Below, piece after piece: positions 17,761 to 27,254 of a stretch of DNA of 64,000 nucleotides. The position numbers and the translations under genes are program-made. A model generated the notes under the pieces. That model saw only the letters and a program-made list of their open reading frames with translations. It did no database searches and was not told the origin of the DNA. Positions within the stretch are counted from its first letter, which is position 1, and each line of letters opens with the position of its first letter. Source of the stretch: Mycobacterium sp. GA-0227b (GTDB lineage Bacteria > Actinomycetota > Actinomycetes > Mycobacteriales > Mycobacteriaceae); assembly GCF_001499855.1 (NCBI RefSeq), contig NZ_LQIK01000029.1:1-64000 (forward strand). The letters are read 5' to 3'.

Positions 17761-18551
17761 CCGCGGATGCGGCGAGGACCGCCGAGCCAACTATCTTGGT
17801 CGAACCCCGCGACGCGGCACTGCGGATCACACTGAACCGCCCGGACGTGTTGAACTCCGTGGACGCCGCGATGTTCACCACCATCACCACAGCGCTGGTC
17901 GACGCGGCCCGGGACAGTGACGTTCGCGTCGTCGTGGTGACCGGCGCGGGGCGCGCGTTCTGTTCTGGCGCCGACATCGGCGCAGGGTCCGACCCGGGAG
18001 GGGGCGAGGACATACTCAACGCAGCTAATCGCACGATCCTGGCCATCCGAGCGCTCGAGAAGCCGGTCCTCGCTGCGGTCAACGGTCTGGCTGCCGGTGT
18101 CGGCGTGTCTCTGGCCGCCGCCTGCGATCTGGCCATCGCCGCGCCGAACGCCTACTTTCTGTTGGCCTTCTCCAACATCGGACTTATGCCCGACGGGGGA
18201 GCGACAGCTCTTATTCCCGCGGCCATCGGACGTTCCCGCGCGCTGCGCATGGCGTTGCTGGCCGAACGGGTCAGTGCTGCAGACGCTGCCCAGTGGGGCC
18301 TGATCAGCCACATCGCCGAAGGCGAGAGGTTCGGCGAGAACGTCGACGCGCTGGTCGCGCGGTTGGCCGCAGGGCCGCCGCTTGCCTACGCGGAGACCAA
18401 GCGGGCCATTAACGCTGCGACGGTCGACCATCTCGCTGCAGCGATCGATCGCGAGTCGATGGGACAGGACCGACTGGTGCGCAGTAGTGACTTCCGCGAA
18501 GGCATCTCAGCGTTTCAGAGCAAGCGGCGACCGTCGTTCGGCGGCGCGTGA
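17757..18551 (+). CDS. Enoyl-CoA hydratase/isomerase family protein
   Basis: A 264-aa crotonase-fold enzyme: LRITLNRPDVLNSVDAAMF, then GAGRAFCSGADIGAG, then VNGLAAGVGVSLAAACDLAIAA. FSNIGLMPDGGATALIPAAIG has Asp at the second catalytic position where hydratases have Glu, as in many isomerase-type or EchA-like members. The GTG overlaps the TGA of the preceding dehydrogenase subunit (GTGA), so it is the third gene of that operon. Hydration or double-bond isomerisation of the unsaturated CoA product is likely. Confidence 0.86.
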   Translation: MTADAARTAEPTILVEPRDAALRITLNRPDVLNSVDAAMFTTITTALVDAARDSDVRVVVVTGAGRAFCSGADIGAGSDPGGGEDILNAANRTILAIRALEKPVLAAVNGLAAGVGVSLAAACDLAIAAPNAYFLLAFSNIGLMPDGGATALIPAAIGRSRALRMALLAERVSAADAAQWGLISHIAEGERFGENVDALVARLAAGPPLAYAETKRAINAATVDHLAAAIDRESMGQDRLVRSSDFREGISAFQSKRRPSFGGA

Positions 18552-19175
18552 AAGCGCCGCGCGGATGGCGTAATGATTGCCTCGCGTTGCTGTGGCACGA
18601 TGCTCGACTCACGGCGGTATGGCCAGGGCGCCCACGCCGAACCGTTGCACAGGCAGCTCACCTGTTTTCAAGGTGCGCTATCTGGCGTGGTCACCCGCGT
18701 GCAACAGCGATCCGAGCCGGGAAATGCACCGCAGTGGGCGACCTGCGCTTCGACGGGCTGATCACTCGGAAATACAGTCCCAACGATCAACTCCCCCTCT
18801 GACGATCGCTGAGGGCAAGCGCACTCGCGGCGTCATCAAGTTCTGCTGCAACTATTAGACATCACCAAGTCTTGCGGCCGGATTCCGAGAGCACCGCACC
18901 GCGCAACCCGGGCCAATTGCGTGCCGTCACGGTACAAAGCACGAACACTGTTGCCGATTCCATTTCGATGGACCATCTGCTATAGTCGATAAATCGAACG
19001 TTCGCTCAGTAGCTGACTGGGTCGCCGCACGGAGTATCTCCGTCGGGCCCCGGGTCGACCTCGGGCGAACGCGCGTAATGCTGTGTCACCGGCGACCGCG
19101 GCAATCCGACTTGCCGCTGCACCGGTGAGTCAACCAACAGACCGAAGCAGTGCAGAACAAAATGGGAGTGATGCA
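18552..19175. other. Intergenic, promoter region of Rieske operon
   Basis: About 620 bp with no supported gene. The right third holds the operator palindrome at 18994 with TATAGT just upstream (18981-18986), which could be a -10 element for the Rieske gene. Confidence 0.45.
18994..19005. promoter_or_regulatory. Operator-like palindrome TCGAACGTTCGC
   Basis: It is followed by TCAG and sits just downstream of a TATAGT -10-like hexamer, a position where a bound repressor would block transcription of the Rieske oxygenase gene at 19176. Confidence 0.55.
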
Positions 19176-20222
19176 ATGACCGGAGGACGAAACCGTAACG
19201 GGTTCCCCAGTTCTCGCTTTCCTGAGGGATGGTTTCCGGTGTCCTGGAGTCATGAGCTCGCGGCTGGCGAGGTTAAACGCCTCCACTACTTCGACAGCGA
19301 GCTGGTGCTGTGGCGCGGCGCCAACGGCGAGGCCTATGTACAGGACGCCTTCTGCCTTCACCTCGGCGCCCACCGTGGAGTCGGCGGTTGGGTCGTCGGC
19401 GACGACCTGGCCTGTCCCTGGCATGGTTGGGAATGGGACGGCGACGGACACAACACCCGGATCCCCTACTCCGGGGAGGGCTGCAAGCCCAAACTGAAGA
19501 TCCGCACCTATCCGGTGCGCGAGTGGTGCGGCACAATCGTGATCTGGTATTCGGAAGATTCCGACAAACAACCGTCGTGGGAGCCACCTTTGGTGCCCGA
19601 GTACGGCCGTAAAGACTTCTTCGACATGCATCCCTTCAGTTCGAAGGTGCACCGCACGAAGACCCATGTGCAGATGCCCATCGAGAATGCGGTCGATCCG
19701 GCGCACATTGCCTACATCCATGGCGCGGGCGAGATCCCCAAGCAGGTGAGCTTCCACTCGGAGGGACCCTGGTTCCAATCCAACGTCTCAGTCGTCTACG
19801 GCGCCGGCAAGAAGAGCACCGCGTTCACCCCCAACGGTCCCGTGGAGGCGCTGGTGGAGATGAACACCTACGGCATTGGGCTGTCGCTGATCCGGTGGGT
19901 TGATCCTGTTCCAACGATTCAGGTCACCGGCTTCATCCCCGTCGACAATGAGTACATCGACTACTACTTTGCCCAATGTTCTCAACAGCCGGAGGGTGCG
20001 GATCCGACCAAGCCCGAAGGGCCCGGCGTCAGGTTCGTCCAGGTCCAGCAGAAGGTCATCGAACAGGACTTCCCGATCTGGGCGAACATGACCTACCTGC
20101 AGCGCCCGCACTTCGCCGCTGAAGAAGCCAAGGCGTATTCGGCCATGCGGCGTTGGGCGGCGCAATTCTATCCCGCCGAGGATCACGACAGGATGATCGC
20201 GATGGCCGGCGGTCCGGAGTAG
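19176..20222 (+). CDS. Rieske oxygenase, KshA-like
   Basis: A 348-aa oxygenase component of a Rieske non-heme iron enzyme. The 2Fe-2S ligands are Cys60 and His62 (FCLHLGAHRG) and Cys80 and His83 (CPWHGWEWDGDG). The mononuclear iron site is ENAVDPAHIAYIHG, with Asp174, His177 and His182 in the usual spacing. The overall shape resembles 3-ketosteroid 9-alpha-hydroxylase oxygenase (KshA), so ring or side-chain hydroxylation of a polycyclic lipid is plausible. No dedicated reductase lies beside it; the ferredoxin at 9520 or a distant reductase may serve. The ATG follows GGGAG by 7 bp; an earlier in-frame start lacks a site. Confidence 0.87.
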   Translation: MTGGRNRNGFPSSRFPEGWFPVSWSHELAAGEVKRLHYFDSELVLWRGANGEAYVQDAFCLHLGAHRGVGGWVVGDDLACPWHGWEWDGDGHNTRIPYSGEGCKPKLKIRTYPVREWCGTIVIWYSEDSDKQPSWEPPLVPEYGRKDFFDMHPFSSKVHRTKTHVQMPIENAVDPAHIAYIHGAGEIPKQVSFHSEGPWFQSNVSVVYGAGKKSTAFTPNGPVEALVEMNTYGIGLSLIRWVDPVPTIQVTGFIPVDNEYIDYYFAQCSQQPEGADPTKPEGPGVRFVQVQQKVIEQDFPIWANMTYLQRPHFAAEEAKAYSAMRRWAAQFYPAEDHDRMIAMAGGPE

Positions 20223-20437
20223 CCCGCCATCCTCACCTGCCATGTCGTCATCGAATGCATGCCCGACGATATGCACACCACCGGGTCAACAGTGGCTCAC
20301 TCGTGCCGGGATGACTTCAGTCGAAGGCATCTCACCACTGCGCCAGCGTCGTGAAACGCCTTGGCCGACCGGAATCAATCACTTACAGGAGACCTGATGG
20401 TGAACGGAGCGGTTCACACGAGCAACAGATTTAAGCT

Positions 20438-22144
20438 ATGACAGGCGATCTCAACCTCGGCACGCTCGTTCGCGCGGTCGCCGAGCGCGTTCCGCAACGC
20501 GTGGCTGTGCGCCAAGGCGAGCGAGTATTGACCTACGCCGAGTTAGTCGATCGGTCGACGCGCCTGGCCCGGTACCTCAACGACCGTGGCATTGGACACT
20601 TCGCGGACCGATCACAACTCAGAGGCCATGAATCAGGTCAACATCTGCTCGCGCAGTACCTGCACAACGCGCCCCAGTTTATCGAAGGCCTGGTGGGCTG
20701 CTACCTCGGCCGCGTGGCCCCTTTTAACGTCAACTACCGCTACACCGCCGACGAGCTGCGCTACCTGTTGCGCGACGCGGCTCCGACGGTAATCCAGTAC
20801 CACGCCGCATTCGCCCCGGTCCTGGCGGAAGTCTTACCTGACCTCCCCGGCGCACAGATCCTGCTGCAAGTGGCCGACGGCAGCGGAAACCCGCTGCTGC
20901 GCGGTGCTGTGGACTACGAGGAAGCGCTGGCATCAGCCACACCCGAAGTGCACCAAGATCTTTCGCCTGACGACCTCTACGTGATCTACACCGGTGGCAC
21001 CACCGGAATGCCCAAAGGGGTGCTGTGGCGCCAAGGAGACGCCGCCGTCGCGACCCTGGGTCTTCGCGACAAACGCGGCGACCGGGAGTGGACCGACATC
21101 CGCGCTGCCCTAACCGCGATACGCGCCGATCCGGCCCGTGTCTTGCCGTGCGCGCCGATGATGCACGGCGCCGCGCAGTGGGCCGCGCTGGGGGCGGTGT
21201 GCGAAGGCAACACGGTGGTTTTCCCCGAACATGCGCAACGTTTCACTGCCGCCGATGGTTTGGCAGCGGTGGCCTCCCACCGTGTCACCGTCATCACGCT
21301 TGTCGGCGACGCTTTCGGGTGGCCGCTGGTGGAAGAGCTGCAACGCGGCAACTATGACGTGTCGTCGTTGCGGGTGATCGTCTCCGGCGGCGCGGCGCTC
21401 CATGCCAGTTGCAAGCAGCGGTTAGTCGAGCTCATTCCCGGTGTGCGGGTGGTCGAGAACATCGGCTCATCTGAATCGGGGATTGTGGGCAGCCACGTCA
21501 GTGCTGATGCGGTCTCGGCCGCTGAGGTGACGTTCACCCCGGACGACTCGATGTTCGTGGTCGCCGAAGACCTCAGCCACTTCCTAGAGGCCGGCCACGA
21601 CGGCGTCGGATGGCTGGCGCGCGGCGGCCGAATCCCCTTGGGCTATCTCGGTGATGCCGACAAGACCGCGCGCACCTTTCCTGTTGTCGAGGGCATGCGG
21701 GTGACCATTTCGGGCGACCGTGCCCGGTTGCTGGCCGACGGCCAGGTACAACTGCTGGGGCGCGACGCACTGACGATTAACACCGGCGGCGAGAAAGTCT
21801 TCGTCGAAGAGGTCGAAGCCGTCCTCAAAGACCATCCCGACGTCGCCGACGCGCTGGTCTGCGGGCGGCCCAGTGAGCGTTGGGGTTCAGAGGTCGCCGC
21901 CGTGGTGGTCGCGCCGTCGGGAATCGACGAGCCAGCAGTGCTGGACTTCTGCCGCAGCCGGCTCGCCCGGTACAAGATCCCCAGGGTCCTGCATGTCGTC
22001 CCGCGCATCGTGCGCAGTGACACCGGCAAACCCGACTACGAGTGGGCCGTGCAAATCGTGAGCGAGCTCGGCGCTCCAGCTCCTCAGGACTCACCACCAG
22101 AGTCGGCGGCCACCGGCACGCTGAAGGAAGGAAGTTGTTCATGA
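20438..22144 (+). CDS. Acyl-CoA synthetase (FadD3/17/19-like)
   Basis: A 568-aa CoA ligase with the phosphate loop VIYTGGTTGMPKGVLWRQGD, typical of the mycobacterial FadD3/FadD17/FadD19 group that activates cholesterol side-chain or ring acids. RVAPFNVNYRYTADELRYLL, ENIGSSESGIVGSH, LGRDALTINTGGEKVFVEEVE and the C-terminal SDTGKPDYEWA complete the fold; the Lys of SDTGKPDY is the usual catalytic one. The insertion GHFADRSQLRGHESGQHLLAQYLHN is also found in that group. The ATG has no clear ribosome site, but an AGGAG lies about 50 bp upstream. The TGA overlaps the next thiolase ATG (ATGA). Confidence 0.88.
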   Translation: MTGDLNLGTLVRAVAERVPQRVAVRQGERVLTYAELVDRSTRLARYLNDRGIGHFADRSQLRGHESGQHLLAQYLHNAPQFIEGLVGCYLGRVAPFNVNYRYTADELRYLLRDAAPTVIQYHAAFAPVLAEVLPDLPGAQILLQVADGSGNPLLRGAVDYEEALASATPEVHQDLSPDDLYVIYTGGTTGMPKGVLWRQGDAAVATLGLRDKRGDREWTDIRAALTAIRADPARVLPCAPMMHGAAQWAALGAVCEGNTVVFPEHAQRFTAADGLAAVASHRVTVITLVGDAFGWPLVEELQRGNYDVSSLRVIVSGGAALHASCKQRLVELIPGVRVVENIGSSESGIVGSHVSADAVSAAEVTFTPDDSMFVVAEDLSHFLEAGHDGVGWLARGGRIPLGYLGDADKTARTFPVVEGMRVTISGDRARLLADGQVQLLGRDALTINTGGEKVFVEEVEAVLKDHPDVADALVCGRPSERWGSEVAAVVVAPSGIDEPAVLDFCRSRLARYKIPRVLHVVPRIVRSDTGKPDYEWAVQIVSELGAPAPQDSPPESAATGTLKEGSCS

Positions 22145-23337
22145 GCACTACATCGTCGGCGGTGATCGTTGACGCGATGCGCACGCCGGGCGGCCGGCGG
22201 CATGGAAACCTGTCCGGGTGGCACCCCCTTTGATCTCGGCGCGGACATCCTCAAATCCCTGGTCGAGCGCAATCGGCTCGACCCCGCACTCATCGGTGAC
22301 GTAATCATGGGCTGTGTCACGCAGGTGGGCCATCAAGCCTTCAACATCGGCCGCAGCAGCGTGCTGGCCCCGGGTCTGCCCGAGAGTGTGCCCGCCACCA
22401 CCATCGACCGTCAGTGCGGCTCGTCACAGCAGTCGGTGCACTTCGCCGCACAAGGCGTGATGGCCGGTGCCTACGACATCGCGATCGCCGCCGGTGTGGA
22501 GGTCATGAGCACTACTCCTATGGGCGCCTCCAATACGCCGGGGTCCTACGTCTACGGCCCAACGGTGCGCAAACGCTACAGGCCGGTCGGGGGTCTTGTC
22601 CCGCAGGGAATCTCAGCTGAGATTATCGCTGACCGCTGGGACCTGTCACCCGAACAGCTCGACGAGTACGGCGCGCGGAGCCAGCAGCGCGCCGCTCGCG
22701 CGCTCGACGAGGGCCGCTTCCACAACGAGATCCTGCCAGTGGCTGTCAAGCGCCGCGACAAGGACACCGGCGAGGTCACCGAGCAGGGCATCGCTGAGTC
22801 CGACGAAGGGATCCGGTCCGGAATCACCGCCGAATCGCTGAGCATCCTCAAACCATCGTTCAAACAGGGCGGCAAGATCACCGCCGGAACGTCCTCTCAG
22901 GTTTGTGACGGCGCCGCAGCCGTTCTCATCACCAGTGAAGCCGTTGCCGAGCGCCTCAAACTCACACCGCGAGCGCGGGTACATACCTTCGCCCTGGCCG
23001 GGGTCGATCCCGTTTCGATGCTCACCGGGCCGATTTCCGCGACCGAAAAAGCTTTGAAGAAGGCCGGGTTGACCGCAGCCGACATCGACGTCTTCGAAGT
23101 CAATGAAGCCTTCGCCTCCGTGGTTTTGGCCTGGGAGAGAGAGATTCACCCCGATATGGACCGCGTCAACGTCAACGGCGGCGCGATCGCACTCGGTCAT
23201 CCGCTGGGCACCTCGGGCGCAAAGCTCATGGCCACCGTGGTCAACGAACTCGAGCGCACCGGCGGGGCCGCTACGGCCTGCAAACCATGTGCGAAGGCGG
23301 CGGCCTCGCCAATGCCACGATCATAGAAAGGATCTGA
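22141..23337 (+). pseudogene. Thiolase, two frameshifts
   Basis: A thiolase gene of normal length (about 398 codons) split over frames. It starts MSTTSSAVIVDAMRTPGGRRHG, coupled to the synthetase, and loses frame at a run of five C (22224-22228); dropping one C restores GWHPFDLGADIL. The middle carries DRQCGSSQQSVHFAAQG and NGGAIALGHPLGTSG. Frame is lost again near 23264-23269 and returns to the original one as YGLQTMCEGGGLANATIIERI and a TGA at 23335. Thus one extra base and one missing base almost cancel over 1 kb, and all catalytic residues are present. Either the gene is newly inactivated or both sites are sequencing errors at homopolymers. The product would be a 3-ketoacyl-CoA thiolase. 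Confidence 0.82.
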
Positions 23338-23339
23338 CC

Positions 23340-24107
23340 ATGAACATTGAAGGTGCATCGGCCATCGTCACCGGTGGAGCGTCCGGTCTCGGTGCCGCCA
23401 CCGCCCGGGCGTTGTCTCAACGCGGCGCCCGGGTCGTGATACTCGACCGACAAGAAGACGGCGGCCGCAAGGTCGCCGCCGAATTGGGCGGAATCTTCGC
23501 CCCCGCCGATGTGTCCGACGAAGAGCAAGTACAGGGCGCCGTGGACGCAGCTGTGGATCTCGGCCCGCTGCGGGTGTTGGTCAACTGCGCCGGTTTGGGT
23601 CCGCCGGGCAGGATTGTCGACCGCGAGGGAACACCGATCCCGCTGAACAAGTTCGACTTCGTCGTCCGGGTCAACCTCATTGGCAGCTACAACTGCGCGC
23701 GTCTGGCGGCTGCGGCGATGACACGGTCAGAACCGTTGGAGGACGGTGCTCGTGGCGTCATCCTCCACACCGCTTCTGTGGCCGCATTCGACGGGCAGAT
23801 CGGGCAGACGCCCTACTCGGCAGCCAAAGGTGGTGTGGTGGCAATGACATTGCCGATGGCTCGTGATCTCGCGCTGCACGGGATCCGGGTGAACACCATC
23901 GCGCCTGGCCTCATCGACACCCCGATCTATGGAGCCGGTGAAAAGGCCGACGCCTTCAAGTCAAAACTTGGCACCAGCGTGGTATTCCCGCAACGTCTCG
24001 GATATGCCGACGAATTTGCCTCTCTGGCAGTGGAATTGGTGACCAACAGCTATATGAACGGTGAGGTCGTCCGGCTCGACGGCGCCATCCGTTTGCCGCC
24101 GCGGTAG
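23340..24107 (+). CDS. SDR, 3-hydroxyacyl-CoA dehydrogenase-like
   Basis: A 255-aa short-chain dehydrogenase of the HSD17B10 type, which oxidises 3-hydroxyacyl-CoA or hydroxysteroids with NAD. It has TGGASGLGAATARAL, the Asp in VILDRQ that selects NAD, NCAGLGPPGRI, the Ser in HTASVAAFDGQ, YSAAKGG (Tyr-x3-Lys) and VNTIAPGLIDTPI. The long loop RIVDREGTPIPLNKFDFVVRVNLIGSYN is typical of that subfamily. The ATG lies 2 bp after the thiolase stop and AAAGGA precedes it by about 8 bp, so it is in the 20438-28079 operon. Confidence 0.87.
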   Translation: MNIEGASAIVTGGASGLGAATARALSQRGARVVILDRQEDGGRKVAAELGGIFAPADVSDEEQVQGAVDAAVDLGPLRVLVNCAGLGPPGRIVDREGTPIPLNKFDFVVRVNLIGSYNCARLAAAAMTRSEPLEDGARGVILHTASVAAFDGQIGQTPYSAAKGGVVAMTLPMARDLALHGIRVNTIAPGLIDTPIYGAGEKADAFKSKLGTSVVFPQRLGYADEFASLAVELVTNSYMNGEVVRLDGAIRLPPR

Positions 24108-24129
24108 TTGAAAGCGCAGGAGTTCAGTT

Positions 24130-24885
24130 ATGAGTGATGAAGTGCTGGTCGAACAACGCGATTCGACCCTGCTGATTGCCCTTAACCGTCCGCGGGCGCG
24201 CAACGCGATCGACACCGCGGTCAGCGACGGGTTGTTGGCCGCCGTGGAACGCCTCAATCGCGACGCCTCCCTACGCGTCGGGGTGCTGACCGGGACCGGC
24301 ACAGCGTTCTGCTCCGGTATGGACCTCAATGCGTTCGCCAAGACCGGAATGCCAGATGGTATCGGCCATTTCCTGCGCGACGGCAGCGCCGAGAAGCCGC
24401 TCATCGCCGCGATCGAAGGCTACGCCCTCGGCGGCGGCCTTGAACTGGCGTTGGCTTGTGATCTGATCGTGGCGGCCACCGGCGCCAAGCTGGGGCTTCC
24501 CGAAGCCAAGGTGGGGCTGTTCGCCGCAGGTGGGGGCTTGTTACGGCTACCTCAGCGCATCCCGGAAAACGTGGCCCTGGAGATGGCGATCACCGGTGAG
24601 CCGCTCAGCGCCGAACGCGGCTACGAACTCGGGCTCATATCCCGGCTCACCCAGCAGGGCGCCGCGGCCGATGAGGCGTTGGCGCTCGCGGAGCTGATCG
24701 GCCGCTGCGCCCCGCTGAGCGTTGGGGCGTCGCGGCGGCTGGTGCGCCGGCGCAGCGGTATCGGCGACGACGACTTCTATACCTATCAGAAGCCTCTGCT
24801 CAAAGCGGTATTCCGTTCGCAGGACGCCAAAGAGGGCCCACGCGCCTTCGCCGAGAAACGCCAACCGCAGTGGAGCGGCACATGA
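24130..24885 (+). CDS. Enoyl-CoA hydratase/isomerase family protein
   Basis: A 251-aa crotonase: LLIALNRPRARNAIDTAVSDG, GTGTAFCSGMDLNAFAKTG, IEGYALGGGLELALACDLIVAA and LGLPEAKVGLFAAGGGLLRLPQRIP. The EAKVGL segment has Glu in the first catalytic position. It lies 22 bp after the SDR and 48 bp before the dehydrogenase at 24934, within one long operon. It likely hydrates the enoyl-CoA produced by that dehydrogenase. Confidence 0.86.
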   Translation: MSDEVLVEQRDSTLLIALNRPRARNAIDTAVSDGLLAAVERLNRDASLRVGVLTGTGTAFCSGMDLNAFAKTGMPDGIGHFLRDGSAEKPLIAAIEGYALGGGLELALACDLIVAATGAKLGLPEAKVGLFAAGGGLLRLPQRIPENVALEMAITGEPLSAERGYELGLISRLTQQGAAADEALALAELIGRCAPLSVGASRRLVRRRSGIGDDDFYTYQKPLLKAVFRSQDAKEGPRAFAEKRQPQWSGT

Positions 24886-24933
24886 GCGCTGCGCCCAACC
24901 GAAACTTTGGCCACACCCAGGAAAGGACCGAGG

Positions 24934-26139
24934 ATGCTTCGTTGGTCAGATGAGCAACTGATGTATCGCAAGGCGGTGCGTCGCTTCGTGGAAACTGTGG
25001 TAGCTCCACAGCGCGAGGCACTGGAATTCGACGGTGTCCCTCCATTCGACATTCTGCGCAAGTTCTACGCCGAATTCGGGGTGGCTGACAGTGCGATGGA
25101 GCGTTTCGCGGCAACGATGGCCGGGCAGAAGCCGCCACGAAACGCGTCGGAGAAACTCATTCCGCTGCTGGAGTTCTCCCGGCACTCGCCAGGTCTGGTG
25201 ACCGCGTTGGGTGCCAGCATCGACCTGACCGCAGGGGCGATCCTGCGCAGCGGCAGCGATGAGCAGAAACGGCGCTGGGTTCCGGATCTGCTGTCACTGG
25301 CCAAGATCGGCGCGTGGGCGCTCACCGAACCGGAGTCGGGCTCGGATGCTTTTGGGGCTATGCGATGCACCGCACGAGCGACCGAGGGGGGCTGGCTGCT
25401 CAACGGATCCAAAACCTTCATCAGCAACGCGCCCTACGCCGACACCATCGTGTTCATCTGCAAGCTCGACGACGGCAGGCCCGCCGCCCAGCGCAAGATC
25501 ATGACCTTCGTTCTCGAAAAGGGGATGCCCGGGCTGTGGCAGAGCGAACCGCTGCGCAAGATGGGGCTGCATTCCTCACCCACCGGTGAGCTGCGCCTGG
25601 ACAACGTTTTCGTAACCCCGGACCGACTACTCGACGGGCCCGGGCCGAACACGGGTCCCGCCAAATCCGCCGAGCCGTCCGGATCGGCCGCCAAGGCGAC
25701 GTTCGCGATGGAGCGGGCGAGCATGGCGGCTAACGCCTTGGGCATCATCGAGCGTTGCTTGGAGCTGTCCGTTGACTATTCGAAGACCCGCGTCCAATTC
25801 GGCAAGCCGATCGGCGACTACCAGCTCATCCAACTCAAACTGGCCAAGATGGAAGTGGCGCGACTCAACACCGAGAACCTGCTGCTGCAGTACATCGCGA
25901 TGTCGGATGCCGGACTGCGTCCGAGCCTGGCCGAAGCCTCGGCGATCAAGCTCTACACCGCCCAGGCCGCCATGGAAGTCGCATTGGAGGCGGTCCAGAT
26001 CTTCGGTGGCAACGGCTATATGGCAGAGAATCACGTTGAGCAATTGTGCCGCGACGCCAAGATCCTGTCTATCTTCGGCGGCACCGACGAGATCCAGGTG
26101 CGCACTATCGCGCGCAGTCTGCTCGCGGAGGCCCAGTGA
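24934..26139 (+). CDS. Acyl-CoA dehydrogenase
   Basis: A complete 401-aa acyl-CoA dehydrogenase: AWALTEPESGSDAFGAMRCTA and LLNGSKTFISNAPYADTIVFICKL for FAD and substrate, SKTRVQFGKPIGDYQLIQLKLAKME in the C-terminal domain, and IFGGNGYMAENHVEQLCRDAKILSIFGGTDEIQVRTIARSLL with the usual GTDEIQ end. The ATG is 6 bp after AAGGA; a TTG nine codons upstream is less likely. Its stop overlaps the next GTG (GTGA), coupling it to the racemase-like protein. Confidence 0.9.
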   Translation: MLRWSDEQLMYRKAVRRFVETVVAPQREALEFDGVPPFDILRKFYAEFGVADSAMERFAATMAGQKPPRNASEKLIPLLEFSRHSPGLVTALGASIDLTAGAILRSGSDEQKRRWVPDLLSLAKIGAWALTEPESGSDAFGAMRCTARATEGGWLLNGSKTFISNAPYADTIVFICKLDDGRPAAQRKIMTFVLEKGMPGLWQSEPLRKMGLHSSPTGELRLDNVFVTPDRLLDGPGPNTGPAKSAEPSGSAAKATFAMERASMAANALGIIERCLELSVDYSKTRVQFGKPIGDYQLIQLKLAKMEVARLNTENLLLQYIAMSDAGLRPSLAEASAIKLYTAQAAMEVALEAVQIFGGNGYMAENHVEQLCRDAKILSIFGGTDEIQVRTIARSLLAEAQ

Positions 26140-27251
26140 CCCAGTGGGATTGGGGGGCCATACTCTCCGACGAGCGTCCCGGCGGGCCGCTGGCCGGCGT
26201 GCGGGTCATCGAGGTTGGCGGTATCGGTCCCGGTCCGTTCGCCGCGATGTTGTTGTCCGACATGGGCGCTGACGTCGTCCGGGTCGATCGGCCCGCCGAT
26301 ACCGCCAAGCCGGATGCCGTGCTGCACAGGGGGCGCCGCATGCTTGAGGCCGACCTAAAAGATCCGGCAGACCGCGATGCGGTGCTGCACCTGATCGCCG
26401 AAGCCGACGTTCTCATCGAGGGGTTCCGTCCCGGAGTAGCAGAACGGCTTGGGCTGGGTCCGACTGATTGCTGCGCCGTGAACCCCCGACTGGTATACGG
26501 GCGCATGACCGGCTACGGACAAGACGGGCCGCTGGCCCAAGCCGCCGGCCACGACATCAATTTCATCGCCGTGGCCGGCGCGCTGGGGGCGATCGGCGCC
26601 GACGCGCCGGTACCGCCGCTCAAGCTTATCGGCGACATGGGCGGGGGAGGCATGCTACTGGCGTTCGGCATCGCCTGCGCGCTGGCCGAGACGCGTCACT
26701 CGGGTCAGGGTCAGGTAATCGATGCCGCGATCGTCGACGGAACCGCGTTGCAGCTAAGCATGATCCACGACATGCTGGCCAACGGCACCTGGACCGACAC
26801 CCGCGACAGCAACACCCTCGACGGGGCGGCTCCGTTTTACACCGTCTACCGGTGCAGTGACGGCGGCTACGTGGCCGTCGGCGCCATCGAGAAGCAGTTC
26901 TACGCCAACCTGCTGTCGCATCTGGACCTGGCCAGTGACCCGCTGTTCGCGCGGCAGTGGGATCGCTCGGCCTGGCCGGCGGCCAAGGCCCGACTTGGGC
27001 AGGTGTTCGCGAGCAAGGCCCGCGACGAGTGGACCGCGCTGCTGAACGGCGCCGACGTCTGCGTCTCCCCTGTGCTGTCACTGCGGGAAGCTGTTGACTA
27101 CACGCCGAATACAGCGCGAGCGGTCTATGAGCTCGACAGTCGGGGTGCGTTCCAGCCCGCGCCGGCACCCCGATTCAGCCGCACCCCGGCCGGGCGGAGG
27201 TGGCATCCAGCATCAACGCCGTCAAGAGTGCCGTCAGAAGTGAGGACATAA
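26136..27251 (+). CDS. CaiB/BaiF protein, alpha-methylacyl-CoA racemase-like
   Basis: A 371-aa class III CoA-transferase-fold protein. GVRVIEVGGIGPGPFAAMLLSDMGADVVRVDRP opens it. The catalytic pair of mycobacterial AMACR (MCR) is recognisable as His139 in GHDINFIAVAG and Asp167 in IGDMGGGGMLLAFG, favouring a racemase that epimerises 2-methyl-branched acyl-CoAs, a step needed for sterol and isoprenoid side chains. The C-terminal part (VSPVLSLREAVDYTPNTARAVYEL) is normal, and its end (RTPAGRRWHPASTPSRVPSEVRT) is family-divergent. GTG start overlapping the dehydrogenase stop. Formyl-CoA transferase-like function is the alternative. Confidence 0.83.
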   Translation: MTQWDWGAILSDERPGGPLAGVRVIEVGGIGPGPFAAMLLSDMGADVVRVDRPADTAKPDAVLHRGRRMLEADLKDPADRDAVLHLIAEADVLIEGFRPGVAERLGLGPTDCCAVNPRLVYGRMTGYGQDGPLAQAAGHDINFIAVAGALGAIGADAPVPPLKLIGDMGGGGMLLAFGIACALAETRHSGQGQVIDAAIVDGTALQLSMIHDMLANGTWTDTRDSNTLDGAAPFYTVYRCSDGGYVAVGAIEKQFYANLLSHLDLASDPLFARQWDRSAWPAAKARLGQVFASKARDEWTALLNGADVCVSPVLSLREAVDYTPNTARAVYELDSRGAFQPAPAPRFSRTPAGRRWHPASTPSRVPSEVRT

Positions 27252-27254
27252 CCG

